From Nephrocerus scutellatus (Eukaryota > Arthropoda > Insecta > Diptera > Pipunculidae), in NCBI GenBank assembly GCA_947095585.1, contig OX352762.1, forward strand, positions 119,132,930 to 119,196,929: 64,000 nt of DNA. Reading direction: 5' to 3'. Numbering within the stretch: position 1 is the first letter of the stretch; every line of letters starts with the position of its first letter. Shown here piece by piece: positions 34,627 to 45,484 of the stretch. Made by a program: the position numbers and the translations under genes. A model generated the notes under the pieces. The model was not told where the DNA came from. It worked only from the letters and a program-made list of their open reading frames with translations, and searched no databases.

Positions 34627-35928
34627 ACGGGTGTTTTTTTAAGAGGTTGCCGATTTTTTTTTGAATAAAACACATATAAAATTATGAAATGACCAAAATT
34701 TTTTTTATTTGGTAGATAATTTTTTGGCATTTAACATTTAAACACAATTTCTGGCATATGGCTACCACGACTATTTTTCACAAATGTCATTCTGGAGGTC
34801 CAATTTTCCAGCACTTTTTCAAGCATTTGAGGGCGTATGTCAGCAATGACACGTTGAATATTGGTTTCCAAAGCGTCAATCGATTGAGGTTTATCCACAT
34901 AAACCAATGACTTCACGTATCCCCACAAAAAGTAATCGAGTGGCGTCAAATCGCACGAACGCGGAGGCCAATTCACCGGACCATTTCTCGAAATAATGTT
35001 GTCGTTGAAAGTTTCTTTCAATAAGTCGATTGTTTCACGTGCTGTATGGCAAGTGGCACCATCTTGTTGAAACCACATTTCATCCATATCCATATCTTCA
35101 AGATTTGACAACAAAAACTCATTTAACATGGTTCTGTATCGATTTCCATTCACGGTAACGCGTCGTCCTTCCTCATTTTTAAAGAAATATGGACCGATGA
35201 TCCCACCAGCCCATAGACCGCACCAAACAGTACATTTATCAGGATGCATTGGTAATTCTTGAACGGCGTGTGGATTATCTTTGCTCCAAATGCGACAATT
35301 TTGTTTGTTGACGTATCCATTTAACAAAAAATGCGCCTCATCACTGAAGAGAATTTTACGGTAAAAAAATGGATCTTCGTTCAATTGATTTAACGACCAA
35401 TCACTGAATTCACGGCGCAAACGATGGTCGTGTGGCTTTAATTCTTGCACCAATTGAATTTTGTATGGCACCAAACCCAAATCTTTACGTAAAATTTTCC
35501 ATAAAGTCGATGGACAAAGTCCAATTTGCTGAGCACGACGACGAATCGATAAATTGTCGTTTTCTTCGACACTGGCCTCAACGACAGCAATATTTTCTTC
35601 TGTACGAACTCTTCTCATTCTTGTCGGTGGCTTGGCATCCAAAAGAGTGAATGTAGACCGAAATTTGGTAATTACGTTCTTTATGGTGGTCTCTGACGGA
35701 CGATTATGTGCACCATAAAATTCACGAAGTGCTCTATAAACATTTTTAATTGAACACTGATTTTGAAAATAAATTTCCACGATTTGAAAACGTTGTTCTG
35801 GAGTTAACCTATTCATAATGATTTGCCGAACAATACTGAGTAGAAATGCCACTTTGAGCTGTCAAAACAACTGTCATAAAATAAAACGACATCTATCGGA
35901 AAAACAAACCTCCTAAAAAAACACCCTT
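34627..35928 (-). mobile_element. mariner-superfamily transposon, apparently intact
   Basis: A 1302-bp element with TA on both sides (34625-34626 and 35929-35930) and inverted ends: left ACGGGTGTTTTTTTAAGAGG, right reverse-complemented AAGGGTGTTTTTTTAGGAGG. The minus strand carries one uninterrupted transposase frame (separate entry). Length, ends and target site fit the Tc1/mariner superfamily. It is the least decayed element in the window. Confidence 0.9.
34731..35816 (-). CDS. mariner-superfamily transposase
   Basis: A cut-and-paste transposase of 361 residues from the Met of MNRLTPEQRFQIVEIYFQNQ; the same frame extends 12 codons further up to 35852. The inner Met was chosen because family proteins start with this DUF4817-like helix-turn-helix. 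Domains: N-terminal HTH (residues 3-60), second HTH (PSTLWKILRKDLGL, about 103-116), then the DDD core. The catalytic acids are Asp159 in FSDEAHF, Asp252 in FQQDGATCHT and Asp289 in SCDLTPLDYFLWGY, with 36 residues between the last two. All three are present and there is no stop or frameshift. Spacing 36 differs from classic DD34D mariners, so the subfamily is left open. The protein may be functional; activity is not shown. Confidence 0.88.
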   Translation of the reverse strand: MNRLTPEQRFQIVEIYFQNQCSIKNVYRALREFYGAHNRPSETTIKNVITKFRSTFTLLDAKPPTRMRRVRTEENIAVVEASVEENDNLSIRRRAQQIGLCPSTLWKILRKDLGLVPYKIQLVQELKPHDHRLRREFSDWSLNQLNEDPFFYRKILFSDEAHFLLNGYVNKQNCRIWSKDNPHAVQELPMHPDKCTVWCGLWAGGIIGPYFFKNEEGRRVTVNGNRYRTMLNEFLLSNLEDMDMDEMWFQQDGATCHTARETIDLLKETFNDNIISRNGPVNWPPRSCDLTPLDYFLWGYVKSLVYVDKPQSIDALETNIQRVIADIRPQMLEKVLENWTSRMTFVKNSRGSHMPEIVFKC

Positions 35929-35930
35929 TA

Positions 35931-37035
35931 AAAGCGGTAAAATGTATTTTGCTACGTGCGGAAATCTACATCAAGGAGTCGTTTATTTGGTATTTGAATT
36001 ATTTTCGAAATTTAAGATGAATGGGTTAAAGTGCACGGCAAAATCTTTTAGCACACAATCGCACGATACACACAAAATGCCTTGAATTCTTGCATCAAAA
36101 CAATCAGCATCATCGGGGTCGTTCAGCTGTGTGCTGTGGCGCCAACGGGGCAACAAAAGATACACACAGCATACATTTGACCCATTTTATCTGGCTATGG
36201 TGTACACAGCAAATGCATTCCAACACTACCACTACGGATGCAATTGTGTGCATCTTTCTTTCGAAAATGGGAACACAGTCGCGTAGAGAAGAATACCATA
36301 CGCGCTGGTACGTTGGATTATTGCTTTTGAAGAAAAACTCGTACTAACTGTTAGCCTATGCAATGTGCATAGTTGAAGTTGTTCTTGTACTTGTTTTATG
36401 TTTTTGCTTTTGGTATTCTTGGAACCCAGTTCTTTCAGTTTATATATATGAACCATTTTTGGAATACTTAACAGATCTCATAGTATGAGTAATGGCATGA
36501 AAAGATGTCTGTTTCTTTTTCTCTTTTGTTTACTTGAAATGAGAAGAAAAAATTACAGTCGACAACAAACAGGAATCTATGTGTTTATAGAACATACAAA
36601 TCACGAGAAACAGAATCCGAATCAGAATGAGAACAACGCTAACCTAAAGCTTGTAAAAAGCTTTCGTGGCTTACCGGTTAGAGAGCTGGATTGAAGAAGG
36701 CTAGAGGTGTAGAAGTTACGGCGTCAAATCTACCCTGAGTACAGAGTTGTAACGAAGACAACATAATGTTCTATTATACAGACTACCCGAGTACCTTTGC
36801 TTATATTCAGAGTTGAATGTCGGCCAGACCCCAGTTGAGCAACCAGAATCAGCTTGCATTATTATGCTTATGGTCTTGCTCAGGTATGTTGCTGCAGTAT
36901 TACAAGTTTAAATTTTGACTGCCCCAAGTCTTTTTTTTTGAATTAATACCCTAGATCATATGGCAATGCGACCTGAAAAATCTATTCTATTTTAGGTTGG
37001 ATTTATTCTAAGAGACATAACCTTCCTAATGGACG
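35931..37035. other. intronic DNA, possible tRNA-like scrap
   Basis: Mostly unassigned. At 36664-36740 a tRNA-like A-box phrase (TGGCTTACCGGTTAGAGAG) is followed by a weak B-box-like GGCGTCAAATC, which could be the head of another SINE. No body or second copy was seen. Confidence 0.3.
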
Positions 37036-37039
37036 ATAG

Positions 37040-37400
37040 TTAATCCTTACTGACAGAATTTCACAACTCCACTGTCGAGCATATTTCCATGTGCAAAATG
37101 CGGCTCCTTAACCAAGACAACGCCGGGCATTCACGGGGAATGTGCTCGGATGACTCTTCATATTGCGAGCAGAACCTACATTCTGTCTCTGAGCCCACAC
37201 CAATTTTGTTAAGGTGATATCGCAAGCCACAAAGACCTGTTAGAAAAGTCACAAGCTTCCTAATGCTATCCCTGTTTAGATTAAGGATTCCCTTATAGGA
37301 TTGTTTGGATTGCCTAAGTCCGGGACGATTTCCCAGTGGGCCAGACGAAGACTGTGTTCCCAACAATTTATCAATGCTGTGGCGGCAGCCCAGTTGACAC
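37040..37400 (-). mobile_element. I/LOA-like element C-terminal fragment
   Basis: The minus-strand 101-residue frame ends with TECRFCSQYEESSEHIPREC followed by PALSWLRSRIL. The C-x2-C...H-x4-C arrangement matches the terminal motif of non-LTR elements with RNase H, and is the counterpart of the sequence near 32230. Upstream GPLGNRPGL is decayed RNase H linker sequence. Confidence 0.65.
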
Positions 37401-37404
37401 CATA

Positions 37405-38160
37405 CAGTTTAGGTCCTAATTACGCAATTTTTTTTTATAATGTACACACGCTAAAGGGATTTGGACCCTTATAATGCTTAGCACAAGGTGGACGTTAGGA
37501 AATTAGGGAGAGGAAAAGATGAGATATCTATGCACGCGTGTTTTAAACGACTGCAGATCATACAAATGCGGAAACACAGAATTAGGCAGTTCATACCACA
37601 AAACGATCGTGCGGCTAAAGAAGGAATCTCTGAATTTGTTATAGTACGTCAGAAGATATGCTTAATGGTGGACCCGTTGGCTTGAGTTGAGGTACGGGTA
37701 TTACGGATGGGTTCAAAAATGGGCGGGATGCGTCTGGATATTTCTTTTGAACACCGCTTCTGAAAAAAGCGATAAAAGAGTGACAAGCAGGATCTTCTAG
37801 TTAGCAATTCGATTATTTTCGCGATATTTACGTCTTCAATAAGTTTTAACATGCGGTTCTGAATTCTGTATAGTAGATGCAACGTGGTATTGGGGGGTAC
37901 CTGCCCAGACAATACAGTTGTATTCAAGTTAAGGGCGAATAAGGGCCTTGTATATAGTAGACAAATCTGAAGGAGTGAAGTACATCTTGCACCGTTTTAG
38001 GAAACCTAAACATCTCGCAGCATTTTTGGCGATGGCAAATATGTGGTCGTTCCAACGAAGCTTATTGTTGATGCACTTACCTAGAATTGAGAGTTGTTCA
38101 GTTTCTTTAACGGAAAATCCATTCATGGATAAAGGTTGGGGGTTTAAATTACGTATTAAA
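37405..38160 (-). mobile_element. CR1-like retrotransposon 3' fragment
   Basis: Minus strand. It shares the 3' end (TGTACACACGCTAAAGGG near 37441) and T-run with the 21.6-kb copy, then the C-terminus (RIPPIFEPIRNTRTS near 37720) and NGFSVKETEQLSILGKCINN near 38125, through to a junction at about 38150 where an RNase H fragment of another family begins. One frameshift and a deletion separate the two open segments. Confidence 0.78.
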
Positions 38161-38164
38161 TTCC

Positions 38165-38470
38165 GAGGCAGCCCAAGCTAGTTCATCTATAGATTCGTTG
38201 CCTGCAATTCCCTCATGACTAGGGACTAACAGTTTTTGACTAATATCGAGTCCATTAAATTAGACGACAGCGCTTAAAGTGCTGCCTGGCTATCTGAAAA
38301 GATATATTTTTTAGCGCCTTTAATTCCTTTACTTAGGTTAATCCCGGCGCAGATCTCATTAATGAATATTTCATGTATTAAGTCGAATAAAGGGTTCCTA
38401 AAATATATCAAGTGCATTCGACTTCTATAACTTTGATGCTCCGTCTTATAATGAACAATAACCAACAGAT
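38165..38470 (-). mobile_element. RNase H fragment of a non-LTR retrotransposon
   Basis: Minus strand: FINEICAGINLSKGIKGAKK, then FSDSQAAL near 38280 (the catalytic Asp of the RNase H SDSQAAL motif), and HEGIAGNESIDELAWAA near 38170-38220, the C-terminal RNase H helix with its conserved Asp. It abuts the CR1-like fragment without a visible gap, so it is either an older insertion target or a recombination join. Confidence 0.7.
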
Positions 38471-39110
38471 GATGTTAACCAGTTATAGTATTTATTACAA
38501 TCCTCTATAATTACATAGAAAATATTTATAAAACTAAGTTAGATCGATCGGCTTAACGTAAATGAACTCAATAATGAAGTACATTCCGGAAGGTAAAATA
38601 CTGTTTTATTTTGAATTAACGTTTTGTGCAAATTAAAGGTAAATTTAAATTAAATTAAAAGAAATCGAAACTATAAGAAAGTAGGATGTGGTTTTATTCA
38701 CACCAACCACCAACTGAGTCGTTAAAAAGACTCGTGTCCTAAAACTTGGTTACACATATATATAATTATTTTTAATGACATGTGCACAAAAGTGCGTTAC
38801 TATCACATTCAAGTCTAATATAAAGAACATATTTGTATCTTAATGTCGATTATGTCGGAGAGAATACACCAGCATTTGCTAAAGGCTTGGAGCAACTTCT
38901 TTTAGGTCTTTCACGCTGCAAGTAGTTTATGAAAAAAATCCAATATCTGCCATAGAGTAAGAGAATATTATATATACGAATGGAGATTAAATAGATATGC
39001 AACAACTTCAAATAAAACGTGAAAAGAGAAGAGAAAAAATAAAGTTAACGCATTTAAAATGAACATATTGAAGAACAAATGAAGTTATTTAAAGTTGTAC
39101 CTTTTAAAAA
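38471..39110. other. intronic DNA, nothing recognised
   Basis: AT-rich and without a supported feature. Confidence 0.4.
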
Positions 39111-39114
39111 GCTT

Positions 39115-39795
39115 AGGACATTAAGGGCGTTAGGAAATTAAAGAGAGGAAAAGATGAGATCTCTATGCACGTGTGTCTTAAACGACTGCAGATCATTCAA
39201 ATGCGGAGAAACACGGAGTCGGGGAATTCATCCACATAATTATTTTACGGCTAAAGAAAGGAAACTCAAAATTGGTTAGTGCGCCCAAAAAACCTTGGGC
39301 TCGAGTTGAGACACGGGTATTGCAGATGACTTGGACGATTGGTGGGATGCATCTAGATATTTCTTTTGAATACCGCTTGTGTTAAAAGCGATAAAACAGT
39401 GACAAGCAGAAACTATTCCTGTGATGTTTAAGCGATTAGTTTGTTTTCGCGATATTAACCAATAAGATTTATCGCGCTGTTTTGAGTTCTGTCTAGTAGA
39501 TGTAATGTTGTCTTAGGGGCAACTGCCCCGACAATACAGTTGTATTCAAGTTTAGGGCGAATATATTCATTATAAATAGTAGCCAGAGTCGAAGGAGTGA
39601 ATTACATCTTGCACCGATTTAGGAACCCTAAACATTTTGCAGAATTCTTAGCTATGGCGAATATGCGGTCATTCCAACGAAGCTTGTTGTTGACGCACAT
39701 ACCGAGTATTGCGAGTTTGTCAGTTTCTTTGATACAGGATTAATTCATGAGAAAGGTTGGGGCCTTGCGCTTAGACGACAGACGACATTGGATCC
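39115..39795 (-). mobile_element. CR1-like 3' fragment interrupted by RTE-A
   Basis: Aligns by eye with 21685-22370 (GGGCGTTAGGAAATTA, AACGACTGCAGATCAT, GTGATGTTTAAGCGATTAGT). It stops at the point corresponding to about 22380, where RTE-A sequence starts. The same CR1-like family resumes at 40350. It is heavily mutated, with no long frame. Confidence 0.72.
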
Positions 39796-39799
39796 AGAT

Positions 39800-40347
39800 A
39801 AACTATGTGTTGACACTGTCAAACGCCGTCTCAAAATCGATCCGGTAGTGGTGACCGGAATTTAATGCACTGTTCAATAATGATCCGCAGGGTGTTGATG
39901 TTGTCGACACAGGAGGATACATTGCGGAAACCTGCTTGTTCGGCATCGTGTGTGTCTTCAAGATGTTCCTTAAATTGCTCAAGTTCTATTTTGGCTATTA
40001 CCTTTGCAACTGCAGAAAGAACGCAAATGCCTCTCCAGTTTTCGCACTCCATAAGACTACCTCTTTTAGGGATCTTGACAATCATTCCCTTCTTCCACTA
40101 GTCGGGGAAACTTTCTGCCTCCCAAGCTTTCCCTACAAGACGATATAAAAGCTCTGCTGATGTGGTAGGAGCGGCACGCAGAAGCTCTGCGGGTATACTA
40201 TCTAGTCCTACCGACTTTTTGTTCTTTAGTGCGTTGATGGCGGTAGCGATCTCATCTTTACTGGGAGTTGAGGTGCGAATTCAGGATATTGTTGCTTCCG
40301 GCAGCTCCATTTGATTTGGGTGCATATCGTTGGCAAATACACGGATA
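39800..40347 (-). mobile_element. RTE-A fragment nested in a CR1-like element
   Basis: The minus strand from 40345 downward reads the MELPE region, then the fingers with ECENWRGICVLSAVAKVIAK (40050-39990), AGFRNVSSCVDNINTLRIII (39940-39880) and KFRSPLPDRF near 39840. It is closely related to 60.5-60.95 kb. The palm catalytic boxes lie beyond its end. It is flanked on both sides by pieces of one CR1-like family. Confidence 0.75.
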
Positions 40348-40349
40348 AG

Positions 40350-40447
40350 GATCATACATAAGGACCGTTGAAGAACACCTCTTCAAAACAATGGTGGGAA
40401 TACCATTAGCCCCAGCAGATTAATAAATGTTGACATTATTTAATAAT
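40350..40447 (-). mobile_element. CR1-like fragment, continuation beyond RTE-A
   Basis: GAAGAACACCTCTTCAAAAC and CCCAGCAGATTAATAAATGT match 23145-23220 of the CR1-like copy. About 760 bases of the family present at 21.6-23.5 kb are missing between this piece and 39795. Confidence 0.65.
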
Positions 40448-41195
40448 CTATGTGTATCTCCAATGAAAACACTTTCTATAAAAATTTTAAAGTAATTCCC
40501 ATAATGACACAACCGAGTCAAAGCATTCGCATTGAAATGCCATTGTATAATTGCGCCCCGATTGTTATGTTGATAGCGATTTTAAAGTATTCGTGCCCAA
40601 AAAAAAAAGAACAACGACGAGTCACTTACTGTTTACACAGCCTAGCTAAACCTGAGCATTAATTAAATTTAACCAATTTCTATTTCGATGTGTAATAATA
40701 ACAAATTTTTAATTGGAACGAATAAAATGTATCCAGAAACCAAATATCACTCTTATATGACCTGAACTCACTGATGTTGAATTTTCTATCACGCAACTAG
40801 CTAACAGATTAGTTCTCTAATAATAATTATCGATGACTAAACCACTAAGTTAATTAAACCAAATTAATTTAAAATAGTCAGAGGGTTGTTATATTTGAAA
40901 ACGGTATTTGGATTAGGGCTATTATTGTTACCTAATGCTAACGAATTTGAAATGTTGACTATATATAAATTAGCGATATATACAAATAATTTTGCATGCA
41001 TCTAACTATCCATCCAAATTGTTATTTAGCATAAACTTTTCATTTAGCTTCGTATTTTGTTACATTATAGTGTTCCATGTACTTAACTTCTCTTACGGTC
41101 GACCTAAAAAGGAATAAATCCGTACGAGCAAACATGGGGTTTAGTTTACAAGTAGAACAGCCAAAAATTGATCAAACACTTGAGTATATTGAAGT
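40448..41195. other. intronic DNA, nothing recognised
   Basis: AT-rich with no supported feature. Confidence 0.4.
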
Positions 41196-41199
41196 CAAA

Positions 41200-41640
41200 A
41201 TTATCGTCTATCCCCTCGCCGCGGTATTAGGTGCACCATGTTGTTCACAGCGACGGGTTTGTTGATCACCTGGCCGAATTTACTATAATAACCTTCGTAG
41301 CGTAGACGACGAATAGTCATGAATGGTAAACGCGGCAAAATCAACCGACCGCTAATCGTAACAAGCAGCGGCAGGTTGTCCGGCCTTAAGGGATATCGTT
41401 CGAGCACTGCAGCGTTGAGATTTTGATTGGAATCCGTTTAGTTTTTACAGGTACTATATAAACAAAATTCGGCTATTTTTTCGCTGGGAAATTTAGTCTG
41501 AAGGAGTGGCATGTTTCGAGCTTTCACCGTCTTTAAATATCTGTCAAAAAAAAGTTGCTCAGAAACGCTGCAAGATAAATCTAACAGATTCGTTCTTCGA
41601 ATACCATTTTGAAGCGTGCATCCGCTGCAAGCCAATAGTT
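41200..41640 (-). mobile_element. Helitron Rep N-terminal region remnant
   Basis: Minus strand: RYLKTVKARNMPLLQTKFPS and AEFCLYSTCKN at 41540-41440, then LPRLPFMTIRRLRYEGYYSK followed by FGQVINKPVAVNNMVHLIPR at 41335-41225. The second part resembles the conserved block ahead of the Rep domain in Helitron proteins (P.M.IRRLR...GQ..I.GQVIN.PV.V..MV..LPR). The HUH nuclease itself is not present. Its order relative to the helicase end at 42.8 kb is wrong for one minus-strand element, so it is a separate fragment. Confidence 0.55.
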
Positions 41641-41920
41641 CTGCATCACTTCACTTCGACTTCTCCTCATATCCCTCAATTCCAAGACTAGCTATCTTCA
41701 CTCGATATGTCGATTGGTAAAGGTGGTATAGGTGCTCGGGGAGTCGGCGTCATTCACTGAGCGTGCCGTGGACGGGTTTGCGACGCTCCTGAAACAGTCT
41801 CACTCGCTCGACACCGGACATTGGGATGTCTATGTGTAACCCACAGCCTTATCTTTCCAACGATAGGCGAGATTTATATTTTGGTTAGCAAATCTGAGTC
41901 TTAAGCTTATGGAGAATTGT
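41641..41920. other. unclassified, flanked by repeats
   Basis: Between Helitron and RTE-C fragments. It is GC-richer than typical intron here and probably repeat-derived, without a nameable motif. Confidence 0.25.
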
Positions 41921-41924
41921 TTGT

Positions 41925-42260
41925 AATTGAGGAAGGACGATTCCAGAGACTCTATAACGATGAGAACTATGAGTGTTACCTCGATGTCGACATCTTGAAG
42001 AGAATTCAACTCGATAGGCTCCGGTGGGCAGGACAGCTCGCATGAGCGAAAATGACTCTGCTCGGAAAGTCCTTTGCGGTAAGATTTAGGGATCACAAAG
42101 CGAGGCCGGACCTACGCTGGAAGGATGGCATAGACGGGGACGCCCAGACTTTAGGGATACCAAACTGGATGACTTCAGCTCGAAATCGGGACCGGTGGAG
42201 AGATTTTTTGAGGGAGGCCAGGACCGGGCACCAGATTGTAGAGCCAAATATGATGTTGTC
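41925..42260 (+). mobile_element. RTE-C 3' fragment
   Basis: Starts at gaggaaggacgattccagag, runs through the DVDILKRIQLDRLRWAGQ thumb region near 41985-42040 and AWHRRGRPDF near 42125, and ends with the family 3' terminus (accagattgtagagccaaat, ATGATG) at about 42256. The Helitron repeats start directly after it. Confidence 0.78.
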
Positions 42261-42264
42261 TATA

Positions 42265-42860
42265 TTTTCGGCTAAATTGAGGTCCTTTAACGCACGACCT
42301 ACAGAGCTGAAATTTTGTGAGTGTCTAAGTCCATTTTTTATACTGGACATGTGACGCGTGTAAAATTTCGCTTGTTGCGCGTGTGTTGAGTTGGACTTTT
42401 TTTCGACTTTTCATTTCAACCGTCTTTCACACGACCGAGAGAGATGAAATTTTGTGACTGTCTAAGTCCCAAATAGTATTTTCTATATTCCGCTTGTAAC
42501 GTGTGTTGCGTTTCGCATGTGGCGCGTGTGATAATTGGAAATGCTGCCATTTTTTCGTTTTTCAGTTCATTTTTAGCCACATTTCGCACGATCTATAGGG
42601 CTGAAATTTTGTGAGCAGCTCAATTTCGTGGCTAATTTTGATAACTAGCGTGTGACTTGTGTTGCGAGTCGCGTGCAACGCGTGTAATACGTGGAAAAAC
42701 ACCTAAAATACAGATATTTTGGCGACTATTACCAAATAATAAAGGACTGTGTGGCGTGTCTCGATGTTTTATTAAATGTTTGTACCCGAAAAACGATTTT
42801 TTACATTTGCTTGTATCTTGGTGCTGTATCTTTTTCGAAAACACCTATGTTACATGTTTC
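42265..42860 (-). mobile_element. Helitron 3' region, uninterrupted at the CR1 insertion point
   Basis: Three subterminal repeat units near 42290, 42425 and 42585 each carry GCTGAAATTTTGTGAG or a close variant and CACGACC-like phrases. They are followed by GTGTGGCGTGTCTCGATG and TTTGTACCCGAAAAACGA at 42755-42800, the helicase tail (minus strand KCKKSFFGYKHL). The equivalent site in the 21-kb copy is split by 1.9 kb of CR1-like DNA. This copy is the natural empty-site reference. Confidence 0.72.
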
Positions 42861-45480
42861 ACTGTAAGTTTTTTAGAAATAACAATAACAAATAACTTCC
42901 ACTTCGTTGCTTAAACCCCTTGACTATTTTAGCACTAACTTTTCTTATAGCATTATAAACAGTCAACTCAACTCAACACATAAATCAAGGCAACTAAAAC
43001 GAACTATCCTCTCAATAAACACTCAACAAGTCCATATTTCAAACATTGGAAAAAAATAACTTTTTAAGAGAAAACTTTGCCCCATTAACAGTGATAACGA
43101 TGGCATTTTCGGAAACATTTGAGCTCCAAATCTAGTTTATTTATTGCCCTTAATATTCTGATTAAAGCAAAATAACAAATAGCAATCAAGCAAATATAAA
43201 TTTATGTCTTTTGATGATGAAAATTAAGAGCAGTATGATGTGCGGACGTCACACGGTGTGAAGGATAATAACAAAAATATTAAAGTGCCTTTTGCCATAC
43301 TATCACCCGGTTACAATAGATGTATATTTGTATGATGAGTTGTTGTTTCAGCAAATACCAAATGTGTTACTGGATATCAAATGGTTTTGGACTTAAATAC
43401 GGGGTTTTTAAGGTTTAAGCTGGTTTTTAGATATATAAGACCACTAAAAGTGCATGCATGTATTATTCTAAGCTTTTAAGAAACGAAACCATTTTCTGTT
43501 TCAAACGAATAAATTCACAATGTTTTTCTAGAGCTTATAGCAAATTGTCATCGCTGTAAAACGCTGTTCAAAGGCACTGTTCTCTCTACTATTTCTATTT
43601 TAGTTACACTTTTGAGCAGCTCGAGTACAAAAATAAAATCTTTAGAATTGACATGAGAGTGGTTTAAATGAAAGTCAGAGGACACTTAACGTGAGGTCTT
43701 AACAAATGTTTTAATTCACATTTCGCACTACGCTCATTCTCATTCGGATTTAATTGTTATCTTATGTCGTAAATTGTTGTTCAGAAATAGAGCAAGTCAT
43801 CATCCCACCTAAATATTAAATTGTGTAAATTGTGACCTCAACTTTGCTGCAAAAAGCACTTTGTTATGTCTACAACAGTTCTATTGTGTAGTCTGCTGAA
43901 AAATGCGGGTCACTGCGTTCGTAGCTTTGTCAACTGACGAATGAGATTAAGGCGTCACCCTGTTTATGCTTTTACGTATCTTTTTTTTTCTATTTGTTTG
44001 GTTTTTTGTTTGCTTTTTTTCCCCCGTAAAAGGAAAAACTTTTGTCAAACACAAACAACAAACATTGAAAAGTTGTATACGGCCCTAGAGAAAAGTTTAC
44101 CAAATGACGTGCTTGCGAATGCTTTATGGGGGAAATGTTTCTCTTTGGCCCTATTACTATTATAGTATTTATTGTTTGTTGTTTTAATACCAGCAAAGAA
44201 TAACTAACAAAACTCAAAGTGAAACTGAAACTCAAACTTACACACAACACAAGAGAACAGCGCGCGCTATTCCATCATTGCAAGCGGAAGAGTTTACCTG
44301 ATTGAATACGCATGCCAGTGCCAATGTATTCCCGTGTGTTTACGCTTAATTCTAAACAAATAAACTGGCTTCCATCAGTGCACGATTCCGTAATAATGAT
44401 TTGCAAATCTAAAAAAAAAAAATTTAATGCTTTTTTCATATATGGGGTAGTCGAATGGAAAAGTCTTGCACGATGGGAAAATGAAAGTCGAACTCTTATA
44501 GATTGTGCAAAGCACAAAAAATGTTACGTAACAGCAAGTGTTTTCACAATCCAAGGCAATGAAATGCAAACAGAAGCCCCCTGCAATTCAAATGGGCTTT
44601 AGCACCCCTGCAATTCAAATGGGCCTTAGCACCCCTAACAATTTTTTCCAATTTGCAAATGATCCCCCTGAGCTGCTAAAACAAATGATTAAAAAATGTT
44701 TTTCCCCTTTTTTGTTGTTATCGAAAAATGTGAGTATATATTGTGATGACTAAAAAACAAGCCTATAAAATAGCAACATACACGCACACAGACAAAACAC
44801 AATAATGCACATCATGAACTGTTTTTCGAACAGAATGTGACGCATGTACGAGTAGTCTGAAAGGACAATAGAGCGACAATCCACCTGCTGTTTTATTCCT
44901 GTCCAGTTGCCTCTAAACCGTTTTGTTATTATTATTTCCAATTTTACTTAAATGTCGTAAAAGTTTGATCGCACAGAAATTGCTAGTTATTTCTGTCCAA
45001 ATGTCTGCCTGCTTCCACTGATGATGAAACTCGTCGGGATTTTTCCTAAAAATTTCACACCAAAAGGATGAATGGAGGGAGTTATACAGATTATATAGAT
45101 AAAAAATTTAATTCCCGAGTATACAAGGTTTATGACAATATGTCGTCGATGCATTGCGATTCGGTAATTGTGATCGTAATTACGCCTAAAGAATGCTGTC
45201 TAAATGGAAACGATTAGATGCACCTTATAGCACAGAACCGCAGGCAACGGAAAACGGAAGTTTTTTCATATGCGTAAAGTTAACTGCGGTTTCTTTAAGG
45301 TTTAAGCTTGTCTATATACTTTGTAACGGAGTTTTCCCAGCCGGGGTATACTCCGGGGGTAACCGGGGTACAAAAAAGGAAAGTTCGTTACAATAAATTT
45401 CTTTCTGTTTATGACTCTTGACTTTATTCAGCGTTTATTCTTAGTTTAGCTTTACATATAATGCATGTATGTAGCATAGA
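42861..45480. other. intronic DNA with a 27-bp tandem duplication
   Basis: No gene recognised. Two nearly identical 27-base units (CCCCTGCAATTCAAATGGGC plus TTTAGCA or CTTAGCA) lie head to tail at 44578-44631. T-rich runs occur near 43980-44025. Confidence 0.45.
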
Positions 45481-45484
45481 CGAT

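Noticed and set aside
42425..42450. Shared CACACGACC phrase linking the 4.65-kb MITE ends to the Helitron repeats
   Set aside because: Only about 10-12 bases agree and the element classes differ. It is probably coincidence.
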